A stretch of DNA of 64,000 nt from Xanthomonas sp. GPE 39 (GCF_000963005.1 NZ_JZHZ01000007.1:565532-629531); one strand, 5' to 3'. Positions 7,728 to 16,958 are shown, counted from the stretch's first letter. Numbers and translations are program-made. Notes: generated by a model from the letters alone, not told the origin.

Positions 7728-9908
7728 ATGGTTTCGGATCGTATTGAATCGCTCATCGCTCGCATGACCGTCGAGGAGAAGGTCGGCCAGCTCGGTGTCT
7801 TTGCCGACATGGTGCGCCCGTTCGCGCCTGACGTGAATCCGGAAGTGAACGTGAGCAATGCCGACGAGGTGATGCAGCAAGTGCGTGCCGGGCGTGTTGG
7901 GTCGCTATTCAATGGCGTGGGCGCGGAACTGGGGCGACGCATCCAGCAGGTGGCGCTGGAGGAGAGCCGCCTGGGGATTCCGGTGATCCTGGCGGCGGAT
8001 GTGATCCACGGCATGCGCACGGTGTTCCCGATCCCACTCGGCGAGGCCGCCAGCTTCGAGCCGGAGTTGGCCGAGCGCACCGCGCGCGCCACCGCAATCG
8101 AAGCCACCGCTGCCGGTCTCCATTGGACCTATGCCCCGGCGGTGGATATCGCCCGCGACCAGCGCTGGGGACGAGGCGCCGAGGGCGCGGGCGAGGATGT
8201 CGTGCTGGGCTGCGCGTTCGCCGCCGCGCGCGTGCGCGGTTTCCAGGGGCCGGATCTGCGTGCGTCTGATGCGTTGCTGGCCACGCCCAAGCACTTCGCC
8301 GCTTACGGCGCGGTCGCGGCGGGGATGGAATACGCCAGCGTGGACATCTCCCCGCAGACGCTGCGCGACGTGCACTTACCGCCATTTCAGGCGGCCTTCG
8401 GCGCTGGCGCGTTGACGGTGATGACGTCTTTCAACGATATCAATGGCGTGCCGGCCAGCGCCAACCACGAGCTGTTGACCGACATCCTGCGTGGGCAATG
8501 GCAGTTCCCCGGCGTGGTGATTTCCGACTACACCGCCGATATGGAATTGATCGCGCATGGCTACGCCGCCGACGAGCGCGATGCGACTAAAAAAGCCTTC
8601 CTCGCCGGTATGGACATGAGCATGCAGAGCGGTTTCTACGCCGCGCATCTGCCCTCGCTGGTGGAAAACGGCGACGTACCGATGGCATTGCTGGATGCGG
8701 CGGTGCGCCGCGTCCTGGCGCTGAAGGAAGCCATCGGCCTGTTCGACGATCCGTATCGTTCGTTGGATCCGGCACGCGAAGCGGACCAGTCGCATCTCCC
8801 CGCACACGATGCGCTGTCGCGCGAGGCGGCGCGGCGCTCGATCGTGCTGCTCAAAAACGATGGCCCGGTGCTACCGCTACGCAAGCACGGGCAGAAGATC
8901 GCATTGATTGGTCCGTTCGCGCAGGACCGCGACAACATCGAAGGTTGCTGGACGTTGTTCGGTGACAAAGCGCGTTATGTGACCCTGGAAGACGGGGTGC
9001 GCGCAGCGCTGGACGATGCGCAGGCGTTGACCGTGGTGCCGGGCTGCGCGCTGGAGGCGCCGCTGGACGGCGGTATCGACGCCGCGGTGGCCGCCGCGCG
9101 CGCCGCCGACGTGGCGGTGCTGGCGCTGGGTGAGCCGCAGCGCTACAGCGGCGAGGCGCAGTCGCGCACGCAGATCGTGCTGCCGCCGGCGCAGCAGGCG
9201 CTGGCCGAGGCCGTTGCCGCCACCGGTACGCCCGTGGTGGTGTTGCTGCGCAATGGCCGCGCGCTGGCGTTGCAGGGCGCGGTGCGCGATGCCGCCGCCA
9301 TCGTCGTGACCTGGTACCTGGGCACGCAGACCGGCCCGGCGGTGGCCGACGTGTTGTTCGGCGATTACAACCCCTCGGCGCGATTGCCGGTGAGCTTCCC
9401 GCTCGATGCCGGGCAACAGCCGTATTTCTATAACCACCCGCGCAGCGGACGACCGGAACTGCCGACGATGCGCGAGTTCAAGGCGCGTTGGCGCGAGGTG
9501 CCGAACGCGCCGCTATATCCGTTCGGTCATGGGTTGAGCTACACCCGTTTTGCCTATGGTGTGCCGCAGCTCGATCGCACGCGCTTAGGCTGGGACGACA
9601 CCCTGACCGTCACCACCCGCATCGACAACGTCGGCCAGTGCGAGGGCGAGGAAGTGGTGCAGTTGTACATCCACGACCGTGTCGCCAGCCGGGTGCGTCC
9701 GGTGCGCGAATTGAAGGCGTTCCGCAAGGTGCGTCTGGCACCAGGGCAGGGCATGGCGGTGGTGTTCACGCTGGATCGGCATGCGCTCGCCTTCACCGGT
9801 CGTGATGGATGCCGCACCGCCGAACCGGGGCAATTCGATCTGTGGGTGTGCGCCTCGGCGACCAGTGGCGAGCCGGTAGGGTTCGAGTTGCTCGCGCAGG
9901 CTCGATGA
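7728..9908 (+). CDS. Glycoside hydrolase family 3 beta-glucosidase (BglX-like)
   Basis: A 726-residue GH3 enzyme expected to release terminal beta-linked glucose or xylose from oligosaccharides. The start is the ATG at 7728 (MVSDRIESLIARMTVEEKVGQL), the family's usual first motif. The N-terminal TIM barrel contains the nucleophile D267 in VVISDYTADME. The alpha/beta sandwich contains KNDGPVLPL, and a fibronectin-like domain (Fn3_2 type) ends the protein with QLYIHDRVASRVRPVRELKAF. No signal peptide is visible, so it may be cytoplasmic or periplasmic by another route. A LacI-type operator lies directly upstream. Confidence 0.93.
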   Translation: MVSDRIESLIARMTVEEKVGQLGVFADMVRPFAPDVNPEVNVSNADEVMQQVRAGRVGSLFNGVGAELGRRIQQVALEESRLGIPVILAADVIHGMRTVFPIPLGEAASFEPELAERTARATAIEATAAGLHWTYAPAVDIARDQRWGRGAEGAGEDVVLGCAFAAARVRGFQGPDLRASDALLATPKHFAAYGAVAAGMEYASVDISPQTLRDVHLPPFQAAFGAGALTVMTSFNDINGVPASANHELLTDILRGQWQFPGVVISDYTADMELIAHGYAADERDATKKAFLAGMDMSMQSGFYAAHLPSLVENGDVPMALLDAAVRRVLALKEAIGLFDDPYRSLDPAREADQSHLPAHDALSREAARRSIVLLKNDGPVLPLRKHGQKIALIGPFAQDRDNIEGCWTLFGDKARYVTLEDGVRAALDDAQALTVVPGCALEAPLDGGIDAAVAAARAADVAVLALGEPQRYSGEAQSRTQIVLPPAQQALAEAVAATGTPVVVLLRNGRALALQGAVRDAAAIVVTWYLGTQTGPAVADVLFGDYNPSARLPVSFPLDAGQQPYFYNHPRSGRPELPTMREFKARWREVPNAPLYPFGHGLSYTRFAYGVPQLDRTRLGWDDTLTVTTRIDNVGQCEGEEVVQLYIHDRVASRVRPVRELKAFRKVRLAPGQGMAVVFTLDRHALAFTGRDGCRTAEPGQFDLWVCASATSGEPVGFELLAQAR

Positions 9909-9995
9909 CGGCACGGTGCGCGTGACGGTCGATGGCGTCGGGATGGCTGCGCACGCATGCCTGTCGCGCGATGGCGCCGCACGCGCAAGCACGTT

Positions 9996-11291
9996 TCATC
10001 CCGGCGTCTTGCGCGGAAAACGGTAGAACAATGCGCCGACCAGCAATGCCGCGCCCGCTGCGGCCAGGTTCTGCCAACTGGCGCTGAGCAGCAGCGCCAC
10101 CGCCAGCAACAGCGCGGCCAACGGAATCAGCGGCCCACCGGGAAGGCGCAGCGCACCGGGGCGGTCGCGGTAGCGTCGTGCCAGTACCAGGACCGCCGCC
10201 GCAGTGCCGATGTAGGCGAACAAGCGCGTGACCATCGACAGCAGCGCCAGCCGCACGAACGAGCCGGAGAGCGCTAACGCCAGCGACAGCACGCCCTGCA
10301 ACAGGATTGCCGCCGCCGGGGTGTGGAAACGCGGATGCACCCGCGCCAGGAGTGCAGGGCCGTAGCCGTCCTTGGCCAGCGCGAACAAAAAGCGTGGCCC
10401 CAGCATCACCGTGTTGCTGGTGGTGCCGAGGATGGAGATGGTGGCACCGATGGTGAGGATGAGCGCCAGCGCCTCGCCGCCGAAACCGCTGGCGGCATCG
10501 GCCAGCGGTGTCGCCGATTGCGCGACGTTGGGCAACGTCCCCTGCGCCACCACCTGCACTGCGGCGTAGATCAGGGTGACGGTGACGATCATCGTGATCA
10601 ATGCGAATGGCACGTCGCGGCGCGGATTGCGGTATTCGCCCGCAGCGGCAGGGATATTTTCGAAACCGGCATAGGCGAACAGCAACAACAAGGCCGCCTC
10701 GCCCATCGTGCCGGCATCGTGTAGGTCCGGGGTCTTGCCGGAGAAAATCCACGATGGATCCACATAAAACAGTCCGATTGCCACGAACAGTGCCAGCGGC
10801 AGCAACTTGCCGATCACCAGTGCCACGCCTGTCTGTGCTGCCGACTTCACCCCGATCACATTGATCGCAGTCAGCAGGCCAAGCCCGCCGACTACGATGC
10901 TCAGGCGTGCGCCGCCATGCGCGGCGGCCGGCCAGAAGCGCACCACAGCGTCTGCCAGTCCGTTGCCCAGCGCCGCCGCTGAACTGATCCGGGTCAGCCA
11001 GATCATCCAGCCGATTTCGAAACCGACGAAGCGGCCGAACGCTTCGCGCGCATACAGATAACTACCGCCAGGTTCGTCGAAGTAGCTGGCCGCTTGCGCG
11101 TAGCACAACACCAGCAAGGCCACTGCCAGTCCGGCCAGCAGCACCGCCCACAGACTCAGTGGTCCCAGCAGTGCAGCGGCGGCAGCGGGCAGCAGATAGA
11201 TGCCACTGCCGATCACGTCATTGATCGACAGGCCGACGATCTGCCAGCGGCTGACCGCACGGACCAGGGCGGGCGCGGTCGGTCGGTTCAT
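9996..11291 (-). CDS. APC-superfamily amino acid permease
   Basis: A 431-residue membrane protein with about twelve hydrophobic segments, starting MNRPTAPALVRAVSRWQIVG at the ATG at 11289-11291. The early helix IGSGIYLLPAAAA holds the glycine-rich unwound segment (GSG) that binds the alpha-amino and carboxyl groups in APC transporters, and YAGFENIPAAAGE matches TM6 of the family. The substrate cannot be read from sequence. It is followed upstream by the dipeptide epimerase and NlpC/P60 genes on the same strand, 270 bases away, so uptake of amino acids from cell-wall peptides is an attractive but unproven role. Confidence 0.9.
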   Translation of the reverse strand: MNRPTAPALVRAVSRWQIVGLSINDVIGSGIYLLPAAAAALLGPLSLWAVLLAGLAVALLVLCYAQAASYFDEPGGSYLYAREAFGRFVGFEIGWMIWLTRISSAAALGNGLADAVVRFWPAAAHGGARLSIVVGGLGLLTAINVIGVKSAAQTGVALVIGKLLPLALFVAIGLFYVDPSWIFSGKTPDLHDAGTMGEAALLLLFAYAGFENIPAAAGEYRNPRRDVPFALITMIVTVTLIYAAVQVVAQGTLPNVAQSATPLADAASGFGGEALALILTIGATISILGTTSNTVMLGPRFLFALAKDGYGPALLARVHPRFHTPAAAILLQGVLSLALALSGSFVRLALLSMVTRLFAYIGTAAAVLVLARRYRDRPGALRLPGGPLIPLAALLLAVALLLSASWQNLAAAGAALLVGALFYRFPRKTPG

Positions 11292-11561
11292 GGCGTGGAT
11301 TGTGTCGCCTGGACTGCCCGACGCAGACGTCGTCGAGCGGAGACTCGATGCGAGGACAACACGTCGCGCGATGCCGCCATCGGGCACCGAGCGGGTGGCC
11401 GCTCCTGCACGTCGGTCGGTATGGTCGCGGCGTTGCCGCTGCTGGTTTTGTTGGGTGCGCGCCACGGATGCAGGCACAGGTGCGGTCCGCTGCTGCGTGT
11501 TGCCTGTGGAATATCTTCGCTCATGAAATCCTCTCGGCTGCGCGGGATTGGATCGTGGCGA

Positions 11562-12665
11562 TTATGCGCTGCGCGGTAATGGCTCCAAGCCACCAATCGC
11601 ACGGATGCCGAGCCCCGGCGCATCGCTGATGTGGATCTGCGCCTCGTCGAAGCGTACACCGCCCTGTACTGGATCGAACATGCCTAACGATGGGCTATCC
11701 AGGTCTACCTTGGTGACGATGTCCGCTTTCGCCACGGCCAGGTGCGCCGCCGCAGCCACCGCAATGCTCGACTCCAGCATGCAGCCGATCATGCACGGCA
11801 CGCCATACGATGCGGCGATATCGGCGATGCGTCGCGCGTTGGCGATGCCGCCGGCTTTCATCAATTTGATGTTGAGGATGTCCGCCGCGCGCTGTCGCAG
11901 TAGTTCGATCGCCTGCGCGGGGGTGAACACGCTTTCATCGGCCATGACCGGCGTTTGCACCCGTTCGGTGACGTACCTGAGTCCATCGAGATCGTGTGCC
12001 TTGACCGGTTGCTCCAGCAGTTCCAGAACCACGCCGGCCTGCTCCAGCGTGCGCATGGTGTGCACCGCTTGTTTCGGTGTCCAGCCTTGGTTGGCATCCA
12101 GCCGCAGTTGCGCACGGACACCGACCGCGTCGTGGATTGCCTTGATCCGCGCGATGTCCCCGGCGGTGTCCTGGCCGACCTTGATCTTCAACGCGCCGAA
12201 ACCGCGTGCGATGGCCGCCTGCGCATCGCGCACCATCGTGTCGATCGTGTTGGCGCTGATGGTCAGGTCGGTGGACAGCGCCGGAGTGCCGCCGCCGAGC
12301 AGGCGATACAGTGGCGCGCCGTAGCGTTGCGCCCAGAGGTCGTGGATGGCGATGTCCAGCGCGGCCTTGGCGCTGTTGTTGTGCGCGAGCGCGCCCTGGA
12401 TCAAGCCGATGATCCGATTGAAATCGGCGATGTCTTCGCCGATCAGGCGTGGCGCGATGTAATGCTCGATCGCCGCGATGATCGCGCCATGGGTGTCGCC
12501 GGTCATCGGTGGCGTAGCGGCGGCACTGCCGTAGCCGATATGGTCACTATCGGTATGCACCATCACCACGACGTCCTCGATTGCTTGCACGCTGCGCAAT
12601 GCGGTTTTGAACGGTGTGTGCAGTGGCACGCGCAGCATGCCCAGGCGAATGTCGGTGATCTTCAT
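11562..12665 (-). CDS. Dipeptide epimerase (L-Ala-D/L-Glu epimerase type)
   Basis: A 367-residue enolase-superfamily enzyme of the muconate-lactonizing subgroup. Visible active-site parts are the KIK pair in GALKIKVGQ, metal ligands in RLDANQGW, LLEQPV and MADES, the opposite-face lysine in NIKLMKAGG, and a C-terminal VDLDSP. That DxD motif characterises dipeptide epimerases, where the aspartates hold the substrate ammonium group. The predicted reaction converts L-Ala-D-Glu from murein peptides to L-Ala-L-Glu for ordinary peptidases. The start codon overlaps the stop of the NlpC/P60 gene by 4 bases (12662-12665), showing translational coupling with the enzyme that would make its substrate. 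Confidence 0.9.
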   Translation of the reverse strand: MKITDIRLGMLRVPLHTPFKTALRSVQAIEDVVVMVHTDSDHIGYGSAAATPPMTGDTHGAIIAAIEHYIAPRLIGEDIADFNRIIGLIQGALAHNNSAKAALDIAIHDLWAQRYGAPLYRLLGGGTPALSTDLTISANTIDTMVRDAQAAIARGFGALKIKVGQDTAGDIARIKAIHDAVGVRAQLRLDANQGWTPKQAVHTMRTLEQAGVVLELLEQPVKAHDLDGLRYVTERVQTPVMADESVFTPAQAIELLRQRAADILNIKLMKAGGIANARRIADIAASYGVPCMIGCMLESSIAVAAAAHLAVAKADIVTKVDLDSPSLGMFDPVQGGVRFDEAQIHISDAPGLGIRAIGGLEPLPRSA

Positions 12666-14053
12666 TGGCTTGGAATCGGCTGGATGCGCTGGATGCGGGT
12701 GATGCGGTCGATGAAGGGAGTGCCGTCGGCGAGCAATAGCGATTCTAGCGGCGTGACCGAGACGCCGTTCAATGGCACTTGTTGTAGTTGTCCGGCCGCG
12801 TTGCGGGCGCTGGCCGTGGTCACGTCGTGGATCACCCAGGTGTCGCCGTGCTCGTGGCCGATCACCAGCATCACGTGGCCGGGGATGTACACCAAGTCGC
12901 CGACCTGCAACTGCGCGAGCACTTTTTGCCGTTGCGGCAGCGGCGCGCTGGCGTTGTAGGGTATGGCGGTGAGGCTGGGGCTGCGTGCCTGATCCTGGGT
13001 ATTGCGCGGCAGGAGAATGCCGAGGCTGCGGTAGACATCGCCGACGAAGCCGCTGCAGTCACGCCCATTGTAGCTGTTGCCCCAGCCATAGCGCTCGCCG
13101 AGGAACTTGAATGCCTGCTGCAGTAGAACCTGCGGGGTTGCAGGCAGCGGTGCATCGTGTGCATCGGCACTGCGCGGTATCAGCGCCGGTGCCAACCGCA
13201 GGTGGCCGTCAGGCGTGCGCAGCGGCAATTGCACCACGTAGGCGGCCAGCGGCGATTGGCCGTTGACGGGTTGCGATGGTGGCCATTGCTGCAGCAGCGG
13301 CAGTGTGCTGCCCATGTCCAGCTGCACCTGCGATGCGGCCGGCAGCTCTGGAGCAAAGTCGGTGAACGCGCGGGTGCCGGTAACCAGCAGCCGTGGTTCG
13401 CGCTGTATGTAGCCCAGCACCGTGGCGCGCTCGGCTTCGGCGACGCTGTCTCGTGCAATCCATGCCGCCTCGTTCGATGCCAGGACGAACAGCCATTGCC
13501 CATCGCGGCTGGCATGCAGGATCGCCACCGCGCTGCCCGGGTACAGTGCCGACTCTTGGAAGCGGTCGATCTCGTGGTCGTCGGGGGTGCTAAACACGCG
13601 TTGCGCAGTGGGGAACCGGCGCAAATCCGCGCGGCGCACGACCAGACCATAACGCGGGGTTACCTGCTCCGGCAGGGCATGCAGAGCAAGTGCCGATTGC
13701 AATGTCTGCAACCGCTTGGCATCGAGCGTGTTGCCCTGAGCGTCGTAAAGCGTGTGCATAGGTATTGCGGACACTGCCAGAATCTGCGCGCGCACCTGCG
13801 CCGCACTGATCTGCGTCGGCAACGCCGCAAGGTCGTGCATGGAGGGGTCGTGACGCAGCAGGTGCGCATTGAAGGCGCGTACCTGAGTCGTATCCAATAG
13901 CGGGCGCTGCCATGTATGCAGGCGCGCGATCCAGTGGTCGGCTTGTAATTGCGCTGTCTGCACTTGCCAGGGCTGCGCATCCGTGGCGCGTGCCGTCATC
14001 GCACCGTTCAATGCGGCGGCGAGTAACAGGCACAAGCCGCGCATGGTGGTCAT
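12662..14053 (-). CDS. Secreted NlpC/P60 gamma-D-Glu-diamino acid endopeptidase with SH3b domains
   Basis: A 463-residue protein starting at ATG 14051-14053 (MTTMRGLCLLL), with an N-terminal signal peptide. A stabilising helical domain comes first, then a first SH3b domain (YGLVVRRADLRRFPT to QWLFVLASNEAAWI), a second SH3b region, and the C-terminal NlpC/P60 domain. The catalytic residues are present: Cys in YNGRDCSGF (C333), His in PGHVML (H393) and a third polar residue in WVIHD (H409). Such enzymes cut between D-Glu and the diamino acid of murein stem peptides, releasing L-Ala-D-Glu. It is coupled to the downstream epimerase and divergent from an AmiD-like amidase, so it forms part of a murein peptide salvage locus. 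Confidence 0.9.
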   Translation of the reverse strand: MTTMRGLCLLLAAALNGAMTARATDAQPWQVQTAQLQADHWIARLHTWQRPLLDTTQVRAFNAHLLRHDPSMHDLAALPTQISAAQVRAQILAVSAIPMHTLYDAQGNTLDAKRLQTLQSALALHALPEQVTPRYGLVVRRADLRRFPTAQRVFSTPDDHEIDRFQESALYPGSAVAILHASRDGQWLFVLASNEAAWIARDSVAEAERATVLGYIQREPRLLVTGTRAFTDFAPELPAASQVQLDMGSTLPLLQQWPPSQPVNGQSPLAAYVVQLPLRTPDGHLRLAPALIPRSADAHDAPLPATPQVLLQQAFKFLGERYGWGNSYNGRDCSGFVGDVYRSLGILLPRNTQDQARSPSLTAIPYNASAPLPQRQKVLAQLQVGDLVYIPGHVMLVIGHEHGDTWVIHDVTTASARNAAGQLQQVPLNGVSVTPLESLLLADGTPFIDRITRIQRIQPIPSQ

Positions 14054-14308
14054 GAAATCCTGATGATATGGAAAGAATGTCGGAGCGCGGCGCATGCCGA
14101 GAGGATGATATTCGATTCCCGGATTTTTCTGTCAATTTGTGATCGTGATCGCGCTGCATTCCGCGTCAATGGTCGCTCGCGTTCTAATCAATTCTAACGA
14201 AGAACTTTACAATGAAATTGGTTGGCCAATGTCGAGAGTGGCCGTCGCGCGCTGAAATGATTTCGACCTGTCGATGTGTCTTTGTGCTTATCCGTCTTGG
14301 AGTTGCTC

Positions 14309-15118
14309 ATGATCGGTCGTTTGATTGTGCCTGTGCTGCCTGTCGTGCAGCGGCTGTCGTTGTTGATTCTGTTCACATTGCTCGGTGCCTGCGCAAATGC
14401 GCCGCCGCACAATCCGCTAGCGCAGTGGGTTCCGTCACCCAATTATAACCAGCGCCGCGCGGATCTAATCGTGATCCACTTTACAGGCAAGAATTCATTG
14501 CAGGAAAGCTTGGATACGCTGCGTTCGCGAAACAGTTTGGGCGAGTTGGTCAGTGCGCATTATCTGATCGGTCGCGATGGCAAACGCTATCAGTTGGTAA
14601 GCGACCAACTGCGCGCCTGGCATGCCGGTGCCGGACGCTGGGGCACCATCACCGACGTCAATTCGGTCTCGATCGGTATCGAGTTGGACAACGACGGTAA
14701 GGCCCCATTTGCGCAAGCGCAAATCGATAGTTTGCTGGTGTTGCTTCAGGATCTGTGTACACGCCTGCACATTCCGCGTACCCAGATAGTCGGGCATGAG
14801 GATTTCGCTCCGTCGCGCAAGGTCGACCTTGGTCCGTTGTTCCCGTGGAAGCAGTTGGCCGATGCCGGGTATGGTCGCTGGCCTGCCGCTGATGCGCCGC
14901 CGGCGCCGTCCGGCTTCGATCCGTGGCAGGCGCTGGCATTGATTGGTTATCCAATCGGTGACCGCGCCGCCGTCATGCGCGCGTTCCATCACCATTACCG
15001 GGGCAATGAGGCTACCGCGTTCGATGCGGAAGATCTGCGCATTCTTTATGCGCTGAGCCAGCCATTGTTGGCTCAGTGGTCGTCGTCGCCGCTGCCGATG
15101 GAGCATGACGAATTCTAG
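14309..15118 (+). CDS. AmiD-like N-acetylmuramoyl-L-alanine amidase lipoprotein
   Basis: A 269-residue lipoprotein amidase (Amidase_2 family). The start is the ATG at 14309, preceded by a GGAG motif; the signal sequence ends in lipobox LLGAC (C28). Zinc ligands are H57 in IVIHFTG, H163 in VGHEDFAP and D173 in KVDLGP, matching the H/H/D set of AmiD. The C-terminal part (about residues 195-265) resembles the putative peptidoglycan-binding tail of AmiD. It should cleave the MurNAc-L-Ala bond at the outer membrane face. It is divergent from the NlpC/P60-epimerase pair, and together the three could degrade murein stem peptides stepwise. Confidence 0.92.
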   Translation: MIGRLIVPVLPVVQRLSLLILFTLLGACANAPPHNPLAQWVPSPNYNQRRADLIVIHFTGKNSLQESLDTLRSRNSLGELVSAHYLIGRDGKRYQLVSDQLRAWHAGAGRWGTITDVNSVSIGIELDNDGKAPFAQAQIDSLLVLLQDLCTRLHIPRTQIVGHEDFAPSRKVDLGPLFPWKQLADAGYGRWPAADAPPAPSGFDPWQALALIGYPIGDRAAVMRAFHHHYRGNEATAFDAEDLRILYALSQPLLAQWSSSPLPMEHDEF

Positions 15119-15263
15119 CGTGTCGTCCTCCGTGCGCGTCTCATGCCGGTCATGTATGTGGGTAGGGGTGTTTGTTTCAACGCATTCCAGATGCTGTCGC
15201 ACTTGCTTCGATGTGTATGACACGCTCTAGACTGGCGTTCTTGCTCACAGAGGATACGATCCG

Positions 15264-15653
15264 ATGAACCTGCCGCTGCACTTCGGTTTGCTGGGCTCGC
15301 TGGAAGCCGCACTGATCGCGTTGGCGGTTGGATTCTTGCTATATGCGCTGTGGGATTGGCTGGGCCAGCGTCTGCGCTGGTCCGAGGGCCAGCGGCTGGG
15401 TGGGGCATGCCTGCTGGCGGTAGCGGCATCGGCAGGGGTCGATTGCTGGAACTTGTTCTATACCAGCATCGTGCGCCTGGAATCGCCACTTTATGCGCGC
15501 ATTGCGCTGGGCAGCATCCACGATCCGGACGAATTGGGGTCCCGTGTGGTGTTGGAGGTTGGGGGAGCGCTTGCGGGTGTGGCGTTAGCCTGGGTCGTAT
15601 TCAGTTCGCGTTCAAAAGAGAATGCGGCCGATCATGATCACGAAATACGCTGA
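15264..15653 (+). CDS. Small membrane protein of unknown function
   Basis: A 129-residue protein starting at ATG 15264, with GAGGAT upstream as a plausible ribosome site. Three hydrophobic segments are visible (about residues 12-34, 43-62 and 94-114), joined by short polar stretches with a YALWDWLGQRLRW loop and a hydrophilic C-terminus ending HDHEIR. I do not recognise a characterised family. Codon use and GC match the chromosome, and the frame ends just before an AT-rich pocket, so it looks like a real lineage gene. Confidence 0.7.
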   Translation: MNLPLHFGLLGSLEAALIALAVGFLLYALWDWLGQRLRWSEGQRLGGACLLAVAASAGVDCWNLFYTSIVRLESPLYARIALGSIHDPDELGSRVVLEVGGALAGVALAWVVFSSRSKENAADHDHEIR

Positions 15654-15886
15654 AGCATACGGTTTATTTCTATAATCTTAATTTTTCAATTTATTTATTA
15701 CAGTGCGTTCATTTGATTGTAATCAATGTCGTAGCGCGTTCTTTGTGTACGGTGGTTAATAATCCGTTTGGTGGCTTGTTTTGCAGGGGGATGGATTCAG
15801 TTTGGTGGAGGCACGGTAGCGGCGTGTTCCGGAATTCACCGGACATGGTCGCTTCCCGAAAAAGCATAAGTAAGGAGGATTCATCT
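15654..15886 (+). promoter_or_regulatory. AT-rich leader and putative promoter of the EF-hand gene
   Basis: Bases 15654-15720 are strikingly AT-rich for this genome. A perfect tataat lies at 15671-15676, but without a good -35 at standard spacing. A strong Shine-Dalgarno, taaggagg, lies at 15871-15878 and places translation at the GTG at 15887. The long leader, over 200 bases if that -10 is used, has no recognised riboswitch. Confidence 0.4.
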
Positions 15887-16252
15887 GTGAACATTCGCAC
15901 TCGCAATCCGTTGATCGGTTCCGCTGTCCTTCTCGCCGCTGCGCTGGCCTTGCCGGCGTTCGCCCAGGATGCCCATGGCGATGCGGCGGAGCAGGCTCGT
16001 TCCTCCACTAGTGCCACTGGGCAGGTGACAAAATCTGGTGCGTCCGGTCAAGGCCAAACTTGGTCCGATGTCGATACCGATAAAGATGGTGCCATCAGCA
16101 AGCAGGAGGCGCAGGTCAACGCTGGTCTGAGCCAGATTTTCTCCCAGGCCGATACCGACCATAACGGCAAGCTTACCCCGGAGGAATACAAAGCCTATGT
16201 CGCCAAGCATCAGGCTGGCATGGCTGGCGGCAGCGGTAGTGATGGAAAATAA
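15887..16252 (+). CDS. Secreted EF-hand calcium-binding protein
   Basis: A 121-residue protein starting at GTG 15887, nine bases after a strong AAGGAGG; upstream in-frame ATG codons lack such a site. The signal peptide spans about residues 1-26 (hydrophobic core ending ALPAFA). Two canonical EF-hand loops follow: DVDTDKDGAISKQE and QADTDHNGKLTPEE, each with Asp/Asn at positions 1, 3 and 5, Gly at 6 and Glu at 12. The linker is Ser/Thr/Gly-rich. It is probably periplasmic or exported, with a calcium-binding or buffering role; no partner is evident. An IS3 remnant follows within 100 bases. Confidence 0.88.
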   Translation: MNIRTRNPLIGSAVLLAAALALPAFAQDAHGDAAEQARSSTSATGQVTKSGASGQGQTWSDVDTDKDGAISKQEAQVNAGLSQIFSQADTDHNGKLTPEEYKAYVAKHQAGMAGGSGSDGK

Positions 16253-16349
16253 GAGTAGTTAATAAAACCACTGCGTCGCAGCCGGATGGGCGCGGGCAGT
16301 GCTCGGAATCCTCATGTGCCGTCTTACATTGTGATTCCTGCGCGCTGTT

Positions 16350-16650
16350 CGCACCCGCCCGACAGCTCTCGCGAGGTTTTATTGGCCGCTCTAATGCGCT
16401 TGGCATGCAGCATAAGTCGGCGCGGCAACTGCCACGAGCGCGAAGCCTGCCCTTGGGGTACAACGCACCCGTGGAGAGCTTCTTCGGTCTGCTCAAACGC
16501 CAGCGGATCAGGCGGCCGATCTATCCCGCCAAAGATGCCGCACGCGCCGGCGCGTTCGACTATATCGAGATGTTTTGCAACCCAAAACGTCGCCATGGTT
16601 CAACTGGCGACTTATCGCCTGTAGCGTTCGAGCGGCGCTATGCGCAACGA
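16350..16650 (+). mobile_element. Degenerate IS3-family transposase (OrfB C-terminal) remnant
   Basis: Only the C-terminal third of an IS3-type OrfB survives. One frame (about 16365-16445) gives ALMRLACSISRRGNC, equivalent to the conserved GITCSMSRRGNC. Another frame (16459-16650) gives YNAPVESFFGLLKRQR, then AFDYIEMFCNPKRRHGST and LSPVAFERR. The frames are separated by roughly 26 extra bases where the conserved YDN should be. The final catalytic Glu (PVESFF) remains, but the rest of the DDE domain, OrfA and terminal inverted repeats are not found. It is certainly non-functional. Confidence 0.85.
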
Positions 16651-16958
16651 AGGGCATCAGTGTCTACGCAACCCTGGGCCTATCAGTTCAAAGCGGATGC
16701 GCGGTTTGCGCATATCTGCAACCAGGCAGGCGTTCGCTCCACGTCCCAGCGATGACGGCCCAAGCGGTTGTTGCGCTCAATACGCTTGCGTGCAATCGGC
16801 ACAAGTTTGTGAGAGATGCTCATCGCCGTGGAGTGGCTGTAAGCGCTGAGCGATATCGACCGGCACGCGGCGAACCTGCAGCGCAGCGCGCCGCCTGCAC
16901 ATGCGCGGGCCTGTGCAGGCGCGCTGACAGCGCCTACGTTATGCCGCACAATTGGCGC
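16651..16958. other. Gene-free interval with an inverted repeat
   Basis: No coding sequence is recognisable between the IS3 remnant and the next gene. A perfect 10-base inverted repeat, cgcctgcaca / tgtgcaggcg with a 10-base loop, lies at 16892-16921, just upstream of the following gene; it may be a terminator-like or regulatory hairpin. Confidence 0.5.

Noticed and set aside
11292..11561. A possible small minus-strand gene between the epimerase and permease genes
   Set aside because: The frame runs from the epimerase into the permease without a recognisable domain, and its composition is Arg/Ser-rich; I could not support it.
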